Positions 25,842 through 34,132 are shown, numbered from the stretch's first letter. The stretch: 64,000 nt of DNA from Parasutterella muris (GCF_009767915.1 NZ_WSRP01000005.1:36298-100297), one strand, 5' to 3'. The notes: generated by a model not told the origin, from the letters alone. Program-made: numbers and translations.

Positions 25842-25886
25842 AAATATTCAAACGGAGACAAACCACAGTGTAGTACTTGAATATTT
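25842..25886. repeat. Inverted repeat in the leader of the double-HTH gene
   Basis: AAATATTCAA (25842-25851) and TTGAATATTT (25877-25886) are perfect 10-base inverted arms 25 bases apart, ending 23 bases before the start codon. This could be an autoregulatory site or an mRNA stem. Confidence 0.5.
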
Positions 25887-25909
25887 CCGAAATACGGGAG
25901 CCTTACAAT

Positions 25910-26407
25910 ATGCCAAAAACTGAAAAAACAGCGAGAGGGCTTGGAAAGCTTGCCAAGAAACCGACGGCTGCTGCGACTAAGACAACAGATGCCGCCTCTG
26001 CTCGTAAAGCTCTTCCGCGTCATTCCTTTGAGACACGTCAAAAAGCGCTGCTTATTTTTAAAAACGGCGGAAGCTACAAGAGCTGCGCCAAGACTCTGAA
26101 CATTCCGATTTATACTGCGCGCGACTGGCACCGCAGCTTCCTGATTGGCACGTTCCGTGCGGAACACGGTGCGCGTCAGCAGTCCTACACGCCGGAGCAG
26201 AAAGCTGAAGTGCTTCGTCTCCGCCGTGAGGAAGGAAAATCCTACAACGCGATTTCGCAGCTCACAAAAGTTAACCGCGCAACAGTCCTTCAGTGGATTC
26301 ACAAAGATAACGCCGAACGTGCGGAAGCTGCCCGCGTTCAGGCCGGTGAAACCGCTCCGGTTGAATTCGATGTAGAAGACAGCGGCGTCATGACACCGAC
26401 TGCATAA
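25910..26407 (+). CDS. Double helix-turn-helix, transposase-OrfA-like DNA-binding protein
   Basis: 165 residues from the ATG at 25910, which has GGGAG nearby; an upstream TTG frame start is less likely. A basic Ala/Lys/Thr-rich N-terminus (~1-32) is followed by two homeodomain-like HTH units. The first covers about residues 38-80 (FETRQKALLIFKNGG...AARDW-type). The second covers about 93-135 (YTPEQKAEVLRLRREEGKSYNAISQL...VLQWIHK). Each resembles the N-terminal HTH of IS3-type OrfA or Psq-like proteins. No catalytic partner, terminal inverted repeat or target duplication is seen, so a domesticated regulator is more likely than an active transposon. Function unknown. Confidence 0.65.
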   Translation: MPKTEKTARGLGKLAKKPTAAATKTTDAASARKALPRHSFETRQKALLIFKNGGSYKSCAKTLNIPIYTARDWHRSFLIGTFRAEHGARQQSYTPEQKAEVLRLRREEGKSYNAISQLTKVNRATVLQWIHKDNAERAEAARVQAGETAPVEFDVEDSGVMTPTA

Positions 26408-26421
26408 AAAGCTGTCAGCCC

Positions 26422-26427
26422 TATAAT
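26422..26427 (+). promoter_or_regulatory. Candidate -10 box of queH inside the upstream terminator
   Basis: An exact TATAAT ends three bases into the 5' arm of the terminator stem, which starts at 26425. A start site near 26434 would give a ~26-base leader that lacks most of the 5' arm and so cannot form the hairpin. No good -35 is visible at the expected distance. Confidence 0.35.
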
Positions 26428-26459
26428 TAGCAGGATTTTTTAATCCTGCTAATTTTTTT
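26425..26459 (+). terminator. Terminator of the double-HTH gene, abutting the queH start
   Basis: A perfect 13-bp stem AATTAGCAGGATT/AATCCTGCTAATT (26425-26437, 26442-26454) with a TTTT loop is followed by a T-run that ends exactly at the queH ATG (26460). Confidence 0.88.
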
Positions 26460-27056
26460 ATGACTTTAGAAACACCTGAGGCCCCCTCAGAAGTCCTTCT
26501 GCATTCGTGCTGCGCGCCCTGCTCGGCTGCGATTCTCGAGTGGATGCTCGATCACGGGATCAAACCGACGATCTTCTTCTATAACCCGAATATCTATCCG
26601 CAGAAAGAATACCTGATCCGCAAGCGGGAAATTGACCGTTACGCGGAAAAACTCGGCGTACGTATTATTGACGGCGATTACTGTCACGAGCTCTGGCGGA
26701 TCTCTGTACTCGGACTGGAAAATGAACCGGAACGCGGAAAGCGCTGTCTCGCCTGCTTCAGCCACCGCTTATTGGTCACTGCAGAGTGCGCCCGTAAAGA
26801 AGGTATTACCCATTACACGACCACGCTTGCCGGTTCCCGCTGGAAAAGCCTGGAACAAATCCGGGCCGCGGCTGAGCGAGCCGACAGTCTCATCCCCGGC
26901 GTGCGCTACTGGGATGTCAACTGGAAAAAAGGCGGTCTTCAGGAAAGGCGCTCGGTCCTTCTGAAGGAAAACAACTTCTATAACCAGCTTTACTGCGGCT
27001 GTGAGTTCTCAATGGGACACCTTTCCGACGAGCAAAAGATCATCATTCTGAAATAG
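26460..27056 (+). CDS. queH: Epoxyqueuosine reductase QueH
   Basis: 198 residues. It performs the last step of queuosine synthesis in tRNA, as the non-QueG enzyme (formerly DUF208). The Cys pairs of the Fe-S and catalytic sites are present: HSCCAPC (16-22), CLACF (about 98-102) and YCGC near residue 178. YNPNIYPQKEY and TTTLAGSRWK are also family signatures. There is no SD: the start codon follows directly on the T-run of the upstream terminator. Translation would therefore need a leaderless-like or short unstructured leader. Confidence 0.93.
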   Translation: MTLETPEAPSEVLLHSCCAPCSAAILEWMLDHGIKPTIFFYNPNIYPQKEYLIRKREIDRYAEKLGVRIIDGDYCHELWRISVLGLENEPERGKRCLACFSHRLLVTAECARKEGITHYTTTLAGSRWKSLEQIRAAAERADSLIPGVRYWDVNWKKGGLQERRSVLLKENNFYNQLYCGCEFSMGHLSDEQKIIILK

Positions 27057-27073
27057 ATAATTAGGCAATTACC

Positions 27074-27112
27074 TCTCCTTATATTCTTAAAGTTTATGAG
27101 GAGATTTTTTTT
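27074..27112 (+). terminator. Terminator after queH
   Basis: Stem TCTCCTTAT/ATGAGGAGA (27074-27082, 27096-27104, one G-T pair) followed by eight T. Confidence 0.8.
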
Positions 27113-27701
27113 AATTTTATTTAGATTTGATTTTTGATTTATTAAATAAATCGGGCGGGGTGTTTATATATATGTTTGATTTCTATTTAGTCTGATATTC
27201 CTATATTTATTTTTTAATAACCGATTTGTTTTTCAAACTCGATATTGGGTTATTGTTTTAATTATTTATTACCCCTCATAAGAAAATAGCGAACCAGTCG
27301 CCCCCTCCTGTCCTCCAGTTGATTTCTTATATATAGTTTTCCAGTCATTTTCTTCCGGAGAAAAAGAAATAATCTTTTTTTTAGAATATTCATACAGTTT
27401 TTGTAGTCATCAAAGCAGCGCGGAAACCGTGTGCCGAAAGGATTGCCGCATTCAAAAATTCTCAAAGATGTTGTAAAAAACACACATTCAGTGTTTAAAA
27501 AGCTGCTTTATATATAGTGAGTAAATCAGTAAAAGCCGATTTAAAGGGCCTTTGTAAGTGCTTCCCCCCTTTAAAACAGGTGTCATTCTTGTAAAATTGA
27601 TCCGTACCAGGCCTTGTTCGGCCTTGTTCTAAAAAAACGGCATTTAAAGCCGAACTGCTGAAATCCCGACGGAGTTATTCCGTTTTTATAAGAGAGAAAA
27701 T
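27113..27701. other. Long AT-rich leader region of the tct operon
   Basis: No gene is supported (a 73-codon GTG-start frame at 27262-27483 on the minus strand lacks an SD). Toward tctB the region becomes structured: AAAGGGCCTTT near 27547, tandem GGCCTTGTTC at 27610-27629, CGGC/GCCG around 27640-27655, and ACGGA/TCCGT followed by TTTTTA (27669-27689) just before the SD. It could hold regulator sites and an attenuator. Confidence 0.45.
27610..27629 (+). repeat. Tandem 10-bp direct repeat GGCCTTGTTC upstream of tctB
   Basis: Two perfect copies with no spacer (27610-27619, 27620-27629), one helical turn apart, 73 bases before the tctB start. The spacing suits a DNA-binding protein contacting one face of the helix. 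Confidence 0.5.
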
Positions 27702-28151
27702 ATGAAAGAGTCCGATTTGTGCGTCGTCGCCGTCGTTTACGGAGTCGCCACATGGTTCCTTGTGATGACTCTGCAGCTTCCGCCGCAAGCTCAGTCCTAT
27801 CCGCTGATCCTTTTAACCGCCCTCTACGTCTGTAATACACTGCTTTTGGGCAAACAGCTCTACAGCTTCTTCCGTCATCGTCTCGTCCTGAACGACTTCA
27901 GAAAGATTTTTGCTTCCTTTGTGCCCGGCCAGTTCTTCGGCGTTATCGCGGGCTGCCTGATTTATATGGCGGTAGTGAATTATCTCGGCTACTACATTTC
28001 GAGCATCCTGTATCTGCTGCTTGCTCAGTTCTTCCTTAAGGTTAAGCCGATTCCCGCGGTCATTACCTGCGCAGTCATCATGATCGTGACATATCTGGTT
28101 TTCTCGCTTTTCCTGCACGTTCCGCTGCCGGTCGGCGTTTTCTTTGAATAA
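27702..28151 (+). CDS. tctB: Tripartite tricarboxylate transporter small membrane subunit TctB
   Basis: 149 residues, four predicted membrane helices, of the TctB type. In TTT systems TctB pairs with TctA to make the membrane part of a secondary transporter that works with a periplasmic receptor. Identity comes from helix pattern, size and place directly before TctA (11 bases). The SD is purine-rich (AAGAGAGAAAA). The substrate is not fixed: family members carry citrate, tartrate, glutarate, terephthalate and others. Confidence 0.85.
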   Translation: MKESDLCVVAVVYGVATWFLVMTLQLPPQAQSYPLILLTALYVCNTLLLGKQLYSFFRHRLVLNDFRKIFASFVPGQFFGVIAGCLIYMAVVNYLGYYISSILYLLLAQFFLKVKPIPAVITCAVIMIVTYLVFSLFLHVPLPVGVFFE

Positions 28152-28162
28152 GGAGAAGGAAC

Positions 28163-29671
28163 ATGTTGGAAACACTTTCTCTGATGGGTGCCGGTTTTGT
28201 ACACGCACTCTCTCCGCTTAATATCATTCTGATGATCGCCGCCACGGCGCTCGGTATCACAATCGGCTGTCTGCCCGGTCTTTCCGCCGCGATGGGTGTC
28301 GCCCTTCTGCTGCCGGTTACATTCGGTATGGATCCGGCCACCGGCCTGATCGTTCTCGGCGGTATCTACTGCGGCGCCATTTTCGGCGGATCTATTTCCG
28401 CGATTCTGGTTCATACACCGGGTACGCCCGCTTCGGCAGCGACCGCGATCGAAGGCTACGAGCTTACGAAAAAAGGCATGGCCGCCAAAGCGCTTGCCGT
28501 TGCCTGCTTCGCGTCTTTCTGCGGCGGTCTTCTGAGCTGTATCTCTCTATACTTCTTCTCCCCGTTCCTTGCCGAACTTGCGATGAAGTTTAAGAGTCCA
28601 GAATACTTCTGGCTTTCCATCTTCGGTCTGACCGTTATCGCGGGCGTCTCCTCCAAGTCTCTGATCAAGGGCTTTATCTCCGGTATTCTCGGTCTTCTCA
28701 TCTCCACGATCGGTATGGACCCGATGGAAGGCGTTGAGCGCTTCATGATGGGTTCAAGCTCGCTTTACAACGGCGTGAACGTGACCTGTGCGCTGATCGG
28801 CCTCTTCTCCATGTCTCAGGTTCTGATCCTTGCTGAGAAAGCGATCGCCAAGCGAGCCAAAGCGGCCAAGTTCTCCGGAAGCCTTCTTTTGAACGGTTCT
28901 GAAATCAAGCGCCTGATGCCGACCATTACCCGCTCCTGGGTCATTGGCAACGTGCTTGGCATTCTTCCTGGTGCCGGCGCAACGATCGCCTGCTTCATGG
29001 GCTACAACGAAGCAAGACGCTTCTCTCACCATAAAGAAGAATTCGGCAAAGGCTCCATTGAAGGCGTCGCCGGTTCAGAAGCCGCCAACAACGCGGTTAC
29101 GGGCGGCTCTCTGATCCCGACACTGACACTCGGTATCCCGGGCGAAAGCGTGACCGCAGTGCTGATGGGCGGCCTGATTATTCACGGCCTGCAGCCCGGA
29201 CCCGAACTCTTCTCCACCTACGCTCCGATGACATACACGTTCTTCGCGGGCTTCGTGCTGGTTCAGTTCGCAATGCTCGGCATCGGCTTAGTCGGCTGCC
29301 GCCTCTTTGCGCAGGTCTCCAGACTGTCGGACTCCATCCTGATTCCGTCCATCTTCCTGCTCTGTGTGGTGGGCTCCTTCGCGATCCATAACAACTTCGT
29401 TGAAGTCATCATCATGTTCATCTTCGGCATCATCGGCTACTTTGTCCGTAAGTTCGATCTAAATGCCGCCGCGATCGTACTCGGTCTCATTCTCGGACCG
29501 ATCGGCGAAAACGGTCTGCGCCGCTCTCTGTACCTCAGCGACGGCGATCCTTCGATTCTTTTCAGCACTCCGCTCTGCTGGCTGCTGATCGCGATGTGTA
29601 TCCTCGGTACCGCTTCTCCCTGGCTCATGGCAAGATGGGAAAAGCATGTTGAGGCCAGATCTCATCACTAA
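28163..29671 (+). CDS. tctA: Tripartite tricarboxylate transporter large permease TctA
   Basis: 502 residues with about twelve membrane helices. TctA signatures are present: [26 protein letters not shown] (about 29-54) and the second-half repeat [23 protein letters not shown] (about 272-294). [38 protein letters not shown] follows. These glycine-rich loops form the substrate region in the family. The SD AAGGAGAAGG is strong. A terminator separates it from the receptor gene. Confidence 0.94.
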   Translation: MLETLSLMGAGFVHALSPLNIILMIAATALGITIGCLPGLSAAMGVALLLPVTFGMDPATGLIVLGGIYCGAIFGGSISAILVHTPGTPASAATAIEGYELTKKGMAAKALAVACFASFCGGLLSCISLYFFSPFLAELAMKFKSPEYFWLSIFGLTVIAGVSSKSLIKGFISGILGLLISTIGMDPMEGVERFMMGSSSLYNGVNVTCALIGLFSMSQVLILAEKAIAKRAKAAKFSGSLLLNGSEIKRLMPTITRSWVIGNVLGILPGAGATIACFMGYNEARRFSHHKEEFGKGSIEGVAGSEAANNAVTGGSLIPTLTLGIPGESVTAVLMGGLIIHGLQPGPELFSTYAPMTYTFFAGFVLVQFAMLGIGLVGCRLFAQVSRLSDSILIPSIFLLCVVGSFAIHNNFVEVIIMFIFGIIGYFVRKFDLNAAAIVLGLILGPIGENGLRRSLYLSDGDPSILFSTPLCWLLIAMCILGTASPWLMARWEKHVEARSHH

Positions 29672-29690
29672 ATAAGTGAATCTTTTTTCG

Positions 29691-29717
29691 AAAGGCGCCG
29701 CATAGTCGGCGCCTTTT
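29691..29717 (+). terminator. Intra-cluster terminator between tctA and tctC
   Basis: Stem AAAGGCGCCG/CGGCGCCTTT (29691-29700, 29707-29716) with a 6-base loop and TTTTG tail. It implies that tctC is mainly transcribed from its own promoter. Confidence 0.85.
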
Positions 29718-29772
29718 GCAATAAAAAAATATTTCTATTATTTTGGGATTGCGTTATCATCTGTAACGTGCG

Positions 29773-29845
29773 CCGAGACATCGATTGTTCGGAGCCTGCC
29801 TTGCTTACGTTCAAGGCTTGAAAATACAATTTTGATCCCTCAGGA
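29773..29845 (+). promoter_or_regulatory. Structured 5' leader and strong SD of tctC
   Basis: The leader has a short CCGA/TCGG stem (from 29773) and a GCCTTG/CAAGGC hairpin (29798-29803, 29812-29817). CAGGAGGA then lies ten bases before the ATG. A hairpin near the 5' end and a near-ideal SD fit a stable, well translated message. Confidence 0.45.
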
Positions 29846-29856
29846 GGACATTAGAC

Positions 29857-30801
29857 ATGAAAAAAGTGCTTTTAGCTATGGCTGTTGCCATGACCGTTCC
29901 TATGACAGCTATGGCTTGGGAGCCGACCGGTGATATCAATGTTATCGTCGCTTACAAAGCCGGTTCCGGTACAGATACAGGTGCCCGCCTGCTCGCCACT
30001 GAAGCCGCTAAGTACATTCCGAAGACCATCATTATTCAGAACCTTCCGGGCGCTGACGGTAAAATCGGCTGGACAAAATTGGTTAACTCCAAACCCGACG
30101 GCCAGACAATCGGCTTTATCAACCTGCCGACATTCACTACTTTAGCTGCCCAGCCGGGAGCTCCCTTTTCTTCTCATGACATTGTGCCTATCGCCAACCA
30201 TCTGACAGAAACCGGTGTTGTCGCTGTTAAGGCTGATTCTCCATACAAGACAATCGAAGAACTCGTTGCTGCTGCTAAGAAAGGAAATTTGAAGGCTTCC
30301 ACCAACGGTGTTAAGGCTTCCAACCACACCGCTGCTCAGCTTTTCTCCAAGAGCGCCGGCTTCAACTACAAAGCCGTTCCTTACGGTGGCACAGCTGACC
30401 AGCTGCTCGCTCTCCGTCAGGGCGAAGTTGACTTCACATGCGCTAAGGTTGCTGATGTTGCCAAGCTCGTTAAGGGCGACAAACCCGAACTTCGCGTTCT
30501 CGCTGTTTTCAATACAAAACGTGACGCCGAACTGCCGAACGTTCCGACTCTTGGTGAAAAAGGCTTCTATCCCGAATGGTACGGCTCTGCCCGCGCTCTT
30601 GTCGCTCCTAAAGGCACAAGCCCCGAAATCATTGCTTACTACGTAGACGCCTTCAAGAAGACAATGCAGGATCCGGCTGTTGTTGAAGCCCACAAGAAAG
30701 CCGGTATGGCTCTTGACTTCAAAGACAACAAAGAACTCGGTTCTCTGATCGACGCTCAGGACAAGTTCGCTCGTGACGTTGTCAACAACCTCTACAAGTA
30801 A
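29857..30801 (+). CDS. tctC: TctC/Bug-family periplasmic solute receptor
   Basis: 314 residues with a signal peptide (1-20, ending TAMA). It is a two-lobed receptor of the Bug family, greatly expanded in Burkholderiales. The ligand-site strands are visible as VIVAYKAGSGTDTGARL, NLPGADGKIGWTKL, SNHTAAQLFSKSAG and YGGTADQLLALRQGEVDF. It delivers a carboxylate to TctAB. Codon use is shifted to GCT/GTT/AAG relative to tctA, as in highly expressed genes. This fits the stoichiometric excess of receptors. The ligand is not identifiable from sequence alone. Confidence 0.92.
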   Translation: MKKVLLAMAVAMTVPMTAMAWEPTGDINVIVAYKAGSGTDTGARLLATEAAKYIPKTIIIQNLPGADGKIGWTKLVNSKPDGQTIGFINLPTFTTLAAQPGAPFSSHDIVPIANHLTETGVVAVKADSPYKTIEELVAAAKKGNLKASTNGVKASNHTAAQLFSKSAGFNYKAVPYGGTADQLLALRQGEVDFTCAKVADVAKLVKGDKPELRVLAVFNTKRDAELPNVPTLGEKGFYPEWYGSARALVAPKGTSPEIIAYYVDAFKKTMQDPAVVEAHKKAGMALDFKDNKELGSLIDAQDKFARDVVNNLYK

Positions 30802-30838
30802 TCTTGTATAAGCGGCCTTAATAGGCCGTCTCGAATAG

Positions 30839-30869
30839 GCCCTTCCTCCGCGAAGGGCTTATTTATTTC
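30839..30869 (+). terminator. Terminator after tctC
   Basis: Stem GCCCTTC/GAAGGGC (30839-30845, 30852-30858) followed by TTATTTATTTC. Confidence 0.75.
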
Positions 30870-30870
30870 T

Positions 30871-31290
30871 TTAATCGAATAAGGAAAGTGTTTCGCCTTT
30901 GCGCACGCGCTTTTTCTTAGCAGGTTTCTCCAGATCCCTTCGAATCCACTCACAAATCACCGCGCTGAGTTCGTTGAGTTCACGATCTGAGAGCTCCCTA
31001 TTCTTTTCAATACCGTGCCACTTGAATAAGCAGCTTCGGCAGCAGCATCCGGTTGCGTGCTGGGCTGTAAAAACCGGGTGTCCTTTGTAAGGCGTCTGTT
31101 TGCCGTCGTTTTTCGGATGCGAAGCGCCAATGCGATTTTTTAAAATCTCATGCGCATGCTGATTGAGAAGCTCGGGGCTCCTCAGCTCAGCGAACACACG
31201 ATCATCGCCTGTGAGGCGAAATTTGGAACGAAATTCGGATCGAGCCAGCGCTTCAAAAAGCGCGTCAAAGGTTTGGTACTTCAGTGTCAT
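30871..31290 (-). CDS. DUF4186 protein
   Basis: 139 residues. The family signature is clear: FRLTGDDR, a HA(H)EILKNRIGASHPKNDGKQTP stretch, GHPVFTAQHATGCCCRSCLFKWHGI and a C-terminal VICEWI helix. The Cys/His cluster (GCCCRSC...H) suggests metal binding. Function is unknown in the literature I recall. The ATG overlaps the asparaginase-like gene stop by 4 bases, so it is co-translated as the last gene of a three-gene operon. The C-terminus is Lys/Arg-rich. Confidence 0.88.
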   Translation of the reverse strand: MTLKYQTFDALFEALARSEFRSKFRLTGDDRVFAELRSPELLNQHAHEILKNRIGASHPKNDGKQTPYKGHPVFTAQHATGCCCRSCLFKWHGIEKNRELSDRELNELSAVICEWIRRDLEKPAKKKRVRKGETLSLFD

Positions 31291-32483
31291 TCAAAGAGTC
31301 GGACGCTTAAAACCGGATCCAGACACTCCTGAACATAAGCAAGGAAACGCTCTTCGTCGCTCTTGCGCAGCGCTGCGGCGTCCTTCTGGGAGAGGATATA
31401 CATCATCAGAAGACGCGCTTTTGCCGCCGTGGTTTCTCCGGCAAGCAGACAGCCCAAGTCCAGACACTCGGTCACGCTGCCGCAGTAGTCGCCCGAGTCA
31501 AGCACGCGGCCTGAGGCGGCGCGCGTCGCGATAACCACCAGCACGCCCTTTTTAAGGGCTTTTTTAATCGAGGGCATCATGCCGCCCGGAAGGTTTCCTC
31601 TTCCGAAGCCTTCAATAATGAGCGCATCCGCGCCCGCTTTCACGGCGGCGTCGACCATGAGGCCTGTGTCGCCCGTTTGCGCCTTAATGATCTCTACGGA
31701 CGCACTCAAACGCTTCGGCGTCGGAAAATTAAGTCCCGTATCCAGTTCAAGGGCGCCCGCACGAAAGTAAACGCGGTCCTTGTCCGCATAGCCTACGGGA
31801 CCCCAGCCCGGAGAGGAAAGCGCCGCCGCATTGATCGTATGCGAAATCTGAGCGCGGGAGGCCGCGTGAATTTCGCTATTCATGCAGATCACAACAGTCG
31901 GGATATCGCCCTTGCCGTCATGACAAGCCGTGCGTACCGAATCCAGAAGGTTTCTTCCGCCGTCATGGAACGGCACGTCGGAGAACATGGCCGAAGTAAA
32001 GACAATGGGCTTGGAATTGCTGTTTTGGAACTTATCCGAGAGTGAAATGCTGACAAAGTACGCGCTCTCCTCGATCGCATCCGGAGCCTGTGTTACTACG
32101 ACCCCGGCGACATCCGGGTTGGAGAGCGCCTTCTGAATGCTCTTGGAGAGATCGAGCATCATCGCGGGCGTCGGAATATTGCCGCGGAAGCGGAATTGTT
32201 TCACCGTATCAAGATTGCAGTAGTCGCTGATTTCCGGAATTTCTTCCAAAAGCGACTGAGTAATCTCCTCTTCGCTCAGTTCACTCTTTTCCGTAAGACT
32301 TGGAAGAATTACGTCGCCCACCACAAAAAGGGAAACGGTCTTATCCTCCATGACATCGATATAGCCGTCATCGAGGACTTCAGAGGCCAAATCTTTTTCT
32401 TTATAAGGAACGACGTTTTTAGATGTTGTCTTTTCAGATTTGCTCATTTTTTTACGCTTCTTAGATTTAGAAGATTTGGCCAC
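31287..32483 (-). CDS. Asparaginase-fold protein lacking the catalytic residues (probable pseudoenzyme)
   Basis: 398 residues, starting GTG with SD GAGGAT. A Lys/Ser-rich N-terminus (1-25) precedes the domain; no signal peptide. The fold of type I/II asparaginases is recognisable (VVVTQAPDAIEESAYFV, GWGPVGY, GADALIIEGFGRGNLP, KARLLMMYILS). Aligned to E. coli AnsB, Thr12 falls on Val58, Thr89 on Pro134 and Lys162 on Ile213. Only Asp90 (Asp135) is kept, and the TGGT loop reads VGDV. Hydrolysis by the usual mechanism is not expected. A ligand-binding or regulatory role is possible. It lies 14 bases after the oxidase gene and overlaps DUF4186. Confidence 0.82.
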   Translation of the reverse strand: MAKSSKSKKRKKMSKSEKTTSKNVVPYKEKDLASEVLDDGYIDVMEDKTVSLFVVGDVILPSLTEKSELSEEEITQSLLEEIPEISDYCNLDTVKQFRFRGNIPTPAMMLDLSKSIQKALSNPDVAGVVVTQAPDAIEESAYFVSISLSDKFQNSNSKPIVFTSAMFSDVPFHDGGRNLLDSVRTACHDGKGDIPTVVICMNSEIHAASRAQISHTINAAALSSPGWGPVGYADKDRVYFRAGALELDTGLNFPTPKRLSASVEIIKAQTGDTGLMVDAAVKAGADALIIEGFGRGNLPGGMMPSIKKALKKGVLVVIATRAASGRVLDSGDYCGSVTECLDLGCLLAGETTAAKARLLMMYILSQKDAAALRKSDEERFLAYVQECLDPVLSVRLFE

Positions 32484-32497
32484 AATATCCTCGAAAG

Positions 32498-33913
32498 TTA
32501 GTAATTCCGTTTCGGCTTCAGGAGCTTTCCGGGGTTCAGAATCCCATGGGGATCCAGCGCCTCTTTGATTCTATCCATCAGTTCAATTTCAAGCGGAGCT
32601 TTGAACTGATAATTATGCTCGAGCTTGAGCATACCGATTCCGTGCTCCGCTGAAATCGAGCCCTCAAATTCGTTAACCGCAGTGTAAAGGATGTCGCGAA
32701 TACCTTCCTCGTGGTGGTATGTCGCTTTCGGGTCCTCGGGGCTGACGAAATTAAAGTGCAGGTTTCCGTCTCCTAAATGACCGTAAATAGAGAGGCCGAG
32801 CCAGGGATAGGCTTCAAGGAGTCTTTGGCTTGTGATTTCAATGAATCCGGGAATCTTCGAAATCGGAAGACTGATATCGCTGTGAATGCTGCCGCCCGCG
32901 GTTCTGTCGGCAAGCGGAATCGATTCTCTGACGTGCCAGAAGACTTTAGAGTCGCCGATGGAGTTTGCGATCGCCGCATCCGAAATCAGTTCGCTCTCGA
33001 ACGCGCTTTCCAGAATCGGCATCAGAACGCTCTCCTCGCCTTTCTGCTCGAGAGAAAGCTCTATCAGCACTTTCCATTTTGATTCGGAAAGCTGTGGCAC
33101 TTCGATATCAGGAAGGTACTTGACCACGCGCTCGATCGGCGCGCTGCTGATAAGTTCAAACGCGGTCAGCGAGGATCCGGCGCTTGCATTGGCTTTAGCG
33201 AGCAGTTCAACCGCTTTTTCGGGAGAATCCAGACACACAAAGGCCGTTTCCTTTTCTTTGGGAATCGGAAACAGCTTCAAGACAACCTGCGTGATAATGC
33301 CGAGCGTGCCTTCGCTGCCCACAAATAAATCCTTGAGATCGTAGCCGGTATTGTCTTTACGCAGTCTTCTCAAGCCGTTGTAGATTCTGCCGTCGGCAAG
33401 AACCGCCTCGACGCCAAGAATCAGATCTCGTGTTGTGCCGTATCGGAGCACCGCGACGCCGCCCGCGTTGCAGGCCGCGCAGCCGCCGATGGTGGCGTTG
33501 CCTTCAGCGGCAAAGGAAAGCGGGAAAAATCGTCCGATGTTCTCTGCCGCTTCGTGCACTTCGGCGAGTGTCATACCCGCCTCTACGGTCATTGTGTCGG
33601 AGCTCGGATCGCTGTGCGTCACTTTTTTCATGCGCGTCATGGAAAGTATGATCTGCTTATCCGCTTCGCTCGTGATCGCGCCGCCCGTTAAGCTGGTATT
33701 GCCGCCCTGGGTCACGATCGGAAGGTCTAATTCCGCGCATATTTTGACGATCTCGGAGACTTCCTGAGTGCTGCCTGGACGAATAACCGCCAGGGGTTTG
33801 CAGACATAATGATCGGTAAAGTCATCTGAGTACGGACCAAAAAGCGACGGGTCATCGATAACATTGTTTGCGCCGACAACGGCTTCAAATCTTGCCTTGA
33901 TAGCTGACTGCAT
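32498..33913 (-). CDS. FAD-binding 2-hydroxyacid dehydrogenase (GlcD/D-lactate dehydrogenase type)
   Basis: 471 residues from the ATG at 33913; an upstream extension to 34072 is open but codes an implausible Arg-rich tail and is rejected. The PCMH FAD domain contains PIVTQGGNTSLTGGA (about 64-78) and VGSEGTLGIIT. The C-terminal domain ends with the hallmark SAEHGIGMLKLE and LNPGKLL. The family includes glycolate oxidase GlcD, D-lactate and D-2-hydroxyglutarate dehydrogenases. Without GlcE/GlcF neighbours the latter two are likelier. It is the first gene of an operon with the asparaginase-like and DUF4186 genes. Confidence 0.88.
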   Translation of the reverse strand: MQSAIKARFEAVVGANNVIDDPSLFGPYSDDFTDHYVCKPLAVIRPGSTQEVSEIVKICAELDLPIVTQGGNTSLTGGAITSEADKQIILSMTRMKKVTHSDPSSDTMTVEAGMTLAEVHEAAENIGRFFPLSFAAEGNATIGGCAACNAGGVAVLRYGTTRDLILGVEAVLADGRIYNGLRRLRKDNTGYDLKDLFVGSEGTLGIITQVVLKLFPIPKEKETAFVCLDSPEKAVELLAKANASAGSSLTAFELISSAPIERVVKYLPDIEVPQLSESKWKVLIELSLEQKGEESVLMPILESAFESELISDAAIANSIGDSKVFWHVRESIPLADRTAGGSIHSDISLPISKIPGFIEITSQRLLEAYPWLGLSIYGHLGDGNLHFNFVSPEDPKATYHHEEGIRDILYTAVNEFEGSISAEHGIGMLKLEHNYQFKAPLEIELMDRIKEALDPHGILNPGKLLKPKRNY

Positions 33914-34132
33914 ATTGTTCTTTGATATTAGATTCAATTTTTGGGACTGAGCCCCAACCTTCTGTCGGCGTGTTGGCCGAATCAAAATAACACCCGGCGG
34001 CCAGCCGACGGCTTCAAAAATTCTAACATTTTTGACTTTTAATCTTTCTGCTCTGAAGCAGGATAACCGCACGCTTTCAGAAGATTAGACGGTAGAATCC
34101 GTTCATCTTAAAAAAACAGAATACAAAATCTT

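Noticed and set aside
25877..25909. TTG start extending the double-HTH gene by 11 codons
   Set aside because: It begins inside the inverted repeat and has no SD, whereas the ATG at 25910 has GGGAG upstream.
25910..26407. Active insertion sequence (IS3-like OrfA)
   Set aside because: No OrfB, no terminal inverted repeats and no target duplication around it.
27262..27483. 73-codon minus-strand frame upstream of tctB
   Set aside because: GTG start without SD, composition of random AT-rich sequence.
33914..34072. 53-codon N-terminal extension of the FAD oxidase
   Set aside because: Arg-rich and unlike the family N-terminus; the ATG at 33913 gives the normal length.
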